Shown here in pieces: positions 60,038 to 64,000 of a stretch of 64,000 bases of DNA. Position 1 is the first letter of the stretch. Every line of letters starts with the position of its first letter. The translations under genes were made by a program, and so were the position numbers. Source of the DNA: Astropecten irregularis (lineage: Eukaryota > Echinodermata > Asteroidea > Paxillosida > Astropectinidae); the NCBI GenBank assembly GCA_963971285.1, contig OZ020246.1:20443217-20507216 (forward strand), given 5' to 3'. The notes below the pieces were generated by a model, which was given only the letters and a program-made list of their open reading frames with translations, ran no database searches and had not been told where the DNA came from.

Positions 60038-60233
60038 CGGGTTTACACTTCGAAAAAAGCGCATGCGTGATAGTGCCTCGTTTTGAAGTCGCGATCAAAA
60101 CCGCCGAAGTGTAAACCCGTGCATTGTCTTCGACAATGGACGTGCTTACACTTCGAAAAGTGCGCATGCGTGGAAGTGCCTCGTTTTGAGGTCGCGATGA
60201 AAATCTAAGATGGCCGCCATGGTGTAAACCCGT
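60038..60233 (+). mobile_element. tandem pair of small MITEs
   Basis: Two direct copies (60038-60122 and about 60132-60233) share ACACTTCGAAAA, GCGCATGCGTG and AGTGCCTCGTTTTGA; each is bounded by GGGTTTACAC-type inverted ends. The second carries an extra AAGATGGCCGCCATGG segment. Confidence 0.78.
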
Positions 60234-60305
60234 GTATGATCTTCTGTAGTCTTTCCCTGGCTACGTCGGCCATGATCTGCCTCATGTCCGGATGCTCTGC
60301 CAACA
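60205..60305 (-). CDS. candidate terminal exon of a convergent gene, product unknown
   Basis: On the minus strand a long pyrimidine tract and acceptor (TTTTCTGTCTACTAG) precede an open frame LAEHPDMRQIMADVARERLQ, KIIHGFTPWRPS and TAG. The first 24 codons look coding (charged helix, GC-rich third positions) and end exactly where the MITE pair begins, so the last residues and the stop come from the MITE. I do not recognise the protein. No upstream exon was identified between 61200 and 64000. The gene would converge on UTP4. Confidence 0.4.
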
Positions 60306-60374
60306 CTAGTAGACAGAAAACAAGAGAACAGCCGATCAGAATTAGGCCTACCATATTACAATGACAAACATACT

Positions 60375-61200
60375 GGGGGTACAACTCCATACTGGGGGAA
60401 CTACTCCCATACTGGGGGAACTTCCATACTGGGGGAACTACTCCCATACTGGGGGAACTACCTGGGGGCACTACTCCATACTGGGGGAACTACTGGGGGA
60501 ACTACCGAGGGAACTACCGGGGGCACTACTCCATACTGGGGGAACTACCGGGGGGCACTACTTCATACTGGGGGAACTACCTGGGGGCACTACTCCATAC
60601 TGGGGGAACTACCGGAGGGCACTACTCCATACTGGGGGAACTACCTGGGGGCACTACTTCATACTGGGGGAACTACTGGGGGAACTACCGGGGGGCACTA
60701 CTTCATACTGGGGGAACTACCTGGGGGCACTACTCCATACTGGGGGCACTACCGGGGGACACTACTCCATACTGGGGGAACTACCGGGGGGCACTACTCC
60801 ATACTGGGGGAACTACTAGGGGGCACTACTCCATACTGGGGGAACTACTGGGGGAACTACCGGGGGCACTACTTCATACTGGGGGAACTACTGGGGGAAC
60901 TACCGGGGGGCACTGCTCCATACTGGGGGAACTACCGGGGGGGGACTACTTCATACTGGGGGAACTACTGGGGGAACTACCTGGGGGCACTACTCCATAC
61001 TGGGGGAACTACTAGGGGAACTACCTGGGGGCATTACTCCATACTGGGGGAACTACTGGGGGAACTAACTGGGGGCACTACTCCATACTGGGGGAACTAC
61101 TGAGGGAACTACCGGGGGGCACTACTTCATACTGGGGGAACTACCGGGGAACTACCTGGGGGCACTACTCCATACTGGGGGAACTACCGGGGGGCACTAT
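60375..61200 (+). repeat. G-rich minisatellite, about 32-bp composite unit
   Basis: About 25 units mix CTCCATACTGGGGGAACTAC with CTGGGGGCACTA and CCGGGGGGAACTAC-type half-units. GGGGG runs recur every 13-17 bp. Open frames across it (152 aa) are repeat translations. Confidence 0.93.
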
Positions 61201-61204
61201 AATT

Positions 61205-62489
61205 GGAGAAAAATCTCAACCAAAAATATTCTGTTCTGTAAACGAAGAATTTGATGTGCTCTAGCCATGACACGTCCCTCGATAAGTTTTTCAGATTGCG
61301 ACTCAGTTTAGGACTTGATTTCATCGAAATGACACTTTTTGCTTTCCAACCACCCTGTTTTCTGAAGGCTAAATCTGCCCTAACTGTTCGCCTGCACGGA
61401 GCCAAACAGTTGCTATCCTCTGACAATGGTTTCTTCTCTCAAATTGTTCATGTAATCCCATTATTAAACATCAAACCAATCTGTATTCCACTGGCAATTG
61501 AATAGGTACTTAACCACAAAACCACAAAGCATTACCTTGAAGTTTGTAAGTCTAGCATTCTGTACCAAATGCTCGTTTTATGAATATGAAATCAAGTATA
61601 AGCTTCACCTTATGCTAAATACTTAGAGAAAAAAGTACTTACTAGAAGTATTTACTTGGAAGCACCTGCTAGTTTTTATGAATACGAGCCATTGTCAAAT
61701 GATAATCCAAAAATTGTAATTGCTGCACTAATAGTACTAGGATTTGTATGTTGTTTCCAGATAAACCTTGTTTAGTTATGAAATATCGCATTTAATAAAT
61801 GAAAACTTTGTTGGGAGAAGTTAATTTATGTTGGTTTCATTCCAAAGTAGTGTTTTTTCTTCCTAACATTTGGGAAAAGTATAACAGATGCAGTACATAT
61901 TAAAATTTCCTGTTCGCTTGAGTAAAAGAAAGAGTGAGTGCCTAACTGCCTATTTAATCTGAGAATCTAAGTTCACATGAGGCGACTTATGCACATTATG
62001 CGTATATGTATATACAAACCCAGACCCATTCATACCGTCAGGTCTCGGCTTCTAAATGAAATCAGCACCAAGAGATTAGGTTATCTCATTAAGGAGTGCC
62101 TCCCCTCTCCCCTCCCCTCTCTCTACCCCTGGGCTGGAGATGGCTTTCACCAAGAGCGGAACCTTACACATATTTTAAACCCACAAGGTCACTTCTCCAA
62201 AATCCAATCAGTTTCTGTATTGTAAAATCGGCATAAATGCTGACACTGACGGGAGGGCAAGAAACCAGCTGATGGAAGGCTTCATTTGAAAGGCAAATTC
62301 GTGTTAATTACGGCCGCACCCGGTCATTGTAGATCTTGTTCACAAGTGCAAAGGAATTAAGTGTCCCAACAGCCTCGTTTTTTAATTTTTTAAAAGGCAG
62401 CAGCCTGACAAACTGTCTATGATTGCTTTCAAGATTCGTTTTAAGGCAAATTCAGTTCTGAAACATACAATTAAGCACCGTGGGAGATG
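61205..62489. other. no gene recognised
   Basis: Short overlapping ORFs at 61184-61505 show no known motif. A CT-rich tract lies at 62100-62130. Confidence 0.4.
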
Positions 62490-62493
62490 TTAA

Positions 62494-62934
62494 AGGGCTT
62501 GTACAACAATGAGTAAGATGAGAGTGGATTCTCGACGTTTCGACTAGTGTGCTCTAGTTGTCCTCAGGACAGCTTGTACAACATTGGTTACAAACCAAAA
62601 CAGAAAATAATGTTCACAGATTTACGTATAACTTTCAGGGTATGAAGATGGTGCTGGTAGAAACATATCGTTAAAATATCCCCGCCTGACTGGTGTATTA
62701 TCCACAAAGAGTAAAACCAAACACCCAAAAATTTTTTGTTCTTGGCAAGATCAAAAATCCTCTTTTCTGTTTTATAAGAAACAAATTCAGTCGGGTTTTT
62801 GCTGTTTTCTTGGGACTCGGATGTCCGATTAAGCTCAAATTTTCACAAGCTTATTATTTCATGTACCGGTACATGCTGGATTAGACAAAGTATCAGTGCC
62901 GTTCTGTCACCTTTACCAATGTTGTACACGCCCT
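62494..62934. mobile_element. TTAA-flanked MITE with a nested short insertion
   Basis: TTAA lies at 62490-62493 and 62935-62938. The ends AGGGCTTGTACAAC and ATTGGTAAAGG/ACCAATGTTGTACACGCCC match the copy at 17455-17808. The left end is split by the 60-bp insertion at 62511-62570. Confidence 0.83.
62511..62570 (-). mobile_element. 60-bp hammerhead-like insertion with 12-bp target duplication
   Basis: GCTTGTACAACA is duplicated at 62498-62509 and 62571-62582. The insert on the minus strand reads CTGAGGA, one base, ACTAG..CTAGT, CGAAACGTCGAGAATCCACT, CTCATC, matching 22781-22830. Confidence 0.75.
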
Positions 62935-63282
62935 TTAAAGGGATCCCAGAAACTGTAAGATCCAATCACGTAGGGCATGGTATAGTACAACAGCAAAAAA
63001 CAATGAATGAACAAGAATTTTGGCATAAAATATTGCAGTATTGTAAATGTTGCAGTTTTCTTTGTTAATGTTAATATTGTTGTTGTGTCAAGTTAACTAA
63101 AAGGCTTCAAAATTGAATGTTTGATTTCGATTTACATTTTAGGCTCTGATAACTTACTCTTGGGAAAGAGATGGTTCGGAAGAATGTCACATCCCAAAGA
63201 TAGCTGGAACAGAATTGGACGAAACATCACATTAATACATCATGTTCAGGTTCCTTCAGAGCTATTTCTGAAGAATTATTAG

Positions 63283-63500
63283 CTGTTCCGACATTTCGGA
63301 TGTCGGAACAGGTTTAGTTTTTGCTTAGATTTTTATTATTATTATTATTAGCTGTTCCGACATTTCGGATGTCGGAACAGGTTTAGTTTTTGCTTAGATT
63401 TTTATTATTATTAGCTGTTCCGACATTTCGGATGTCGGAACAGGTTTAGTTTTTGCTTAGATTTTTATTATTAGCTGTTTCGCATGCGGCGGAACAGCTT
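63283..63500 (+). repeat. tandem hairpin repeat, about 66-bp unit, 3 copies plus a variant
   Basis: Each unit contains the hairpin CTGTTCCGACA..TGTCGGAACAG followed by GTTTAGTTTTTGCTTAGA and a TTATTA run of shrinking length. A fourth, diverged unit (TTAGCTGTTTCGCATGCGGC) leads into a poly-T tract at 63510-63560. Confidence 0.9.
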
Positions 63501-63519
63501 TTGTTTTTGTTATTTTTTT

Positions 63520-63552
<33 letters not shown>

Positions 63553-63559
63553 TTTTTCT

Positions 63560-64000
63560 TTTTCCACTTTTTTCCCATAGACATAACACAGGGGTTTTCT
63601 AAGAGCCACTTCTACCATTATGCCAATTCCGATCAACTTTATACTTGGCACATAGTTAGACCACCACCCCGAATAGTGTCCCGCGTAAGTACGTCATCGT
63701 GACGTCATCACGTGCACAATTACGTCATCATAAAAGTGCAAATTTTAGGGCTCTTTATCTCCGGAACGGCAAGTCCGATGCAACTCAAACTTGGTATGCA
63801 AGTATATGGGGACGTGTTATAGACAAAAATTGCAGTCACGTGTCGATGACGTCATCGTGTGATTTTATACGAATTATTAAATTTTTGGACCTTTTCTTTA
63901 TATCTCCTGAACGACAAATCGCAATTTCGAAATTCTTTCGGTCAAATGTTTGTTATGTTACAGGCATATGCCACAAAATACCAAAAAGTGGTGACGTCAT
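63560..64000 (+). repeat. probable dispersed repeat rich in TGACGTCAT
   Basis: It has repeated GACGTCATC/CGTCATCGTGACGTCATC words (63692-63715, 63848-63858, 63991-64000) and duplicated phrases such as AACTTTATACTTGGCACA and AACTCAAACTTGGTATGC. It is non-coding and truncated by the window edge. Confidence 0.5.

Noticed and set aside
59804-60070. ORF with a hydrophobic, membrane-like stretch (LIGLIFVIGGLVPVLLG)
   Set aside because: It has no splice sites or homology I recognise, and its end lies in the MITE pair; AT-rich sequence often gives hydrophobic peptides.
60361-60819. 152-codon ORF rich in GGTTPYWGNY-like repeats
   Set aside because: Translation of the G-rich minisatellite.

Overview
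The window is animal nuclear DNA: split genes with canonical GT-AG introns, introns up to 16 kb, and dense short inverted-repeat elements (MITEs), tRNA-derived SINEs and minisatellites. Gene content and repeat style suggest a marine invertebrate deuterostome (echinoderm or relative); the exact lineage is an inference. No rRNA, true tRNA, CRISPR or prokaryotic feature was seen, and no convincing endogenous virus, LTR retroelement or Polinton.

Two complete protein genes can be rebuilt exon by exon. On the minus strand, CHTF8 (Ctf18-RFC cohesion clamp-loader subunit; 3 coding exons, 145 aa) runs from 4096 down to 2102. On the plus strand, UTP4/cirhin (WD40 protein of the small-subunit processome; 16 coding exons, all junction phases consistent, 695 aa) runs from 8507 to 57793. 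They lie head to head, as their human orthologues do on 16q22. The likely shared promoter (about 4100-4460) holds a perfect E2F palindrome and three CCAAT boxes. A good donor at 4456 and an acceptor just before the UTP4 ATG suggest a non-coding first exon and a 4-kb transposon-filled first intron. A third gene may end convergently on the minus strand (exon 60205-60305).

Region by region: 1-2100, CHTF8 3' flank; 2102-4096, CHTF8 with a 785-bp TIR element in intron 1; 4100-8487, shared promoter, then a foldback element with 16-bp minisatellite arms (8-bp target duplication, nested in a TA-flanked element) and a 1.4-kb hAT-type element with perfect 8-bp TSD; 8507-19210, UTP4 exons 1-9 among MITEs, SINEs and an 81-bp tandem array; 19211-35260, the 16-kb intron 9 with an 84-bp tandem array inside a TAA-flanked TIR element; 35261-42164, exons 10-14; 42165-53943, intron 14, holding a decayed DNA transposon with long diverged inverted repeats and an antisense DDE-like transposase pseudogene, a CR1-like LINE tail and hammerhead-like palindromic repeats; 53944-57793, exons 15-16; 57794-64000, downstream MITEs, a G-rich minisatellite, the possible convergent exon and a tandem hairpin repeat.

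The most interesting candidates for undescribed biology are the long-TIR element with its DDE/C2H2 protein (43.2-47.7 kb), the foldback element (4716-5912), and the hammerhead-like repeat family, one copy of which appears to be a roughly 60-bp insertion with a 12-bp target duplication.
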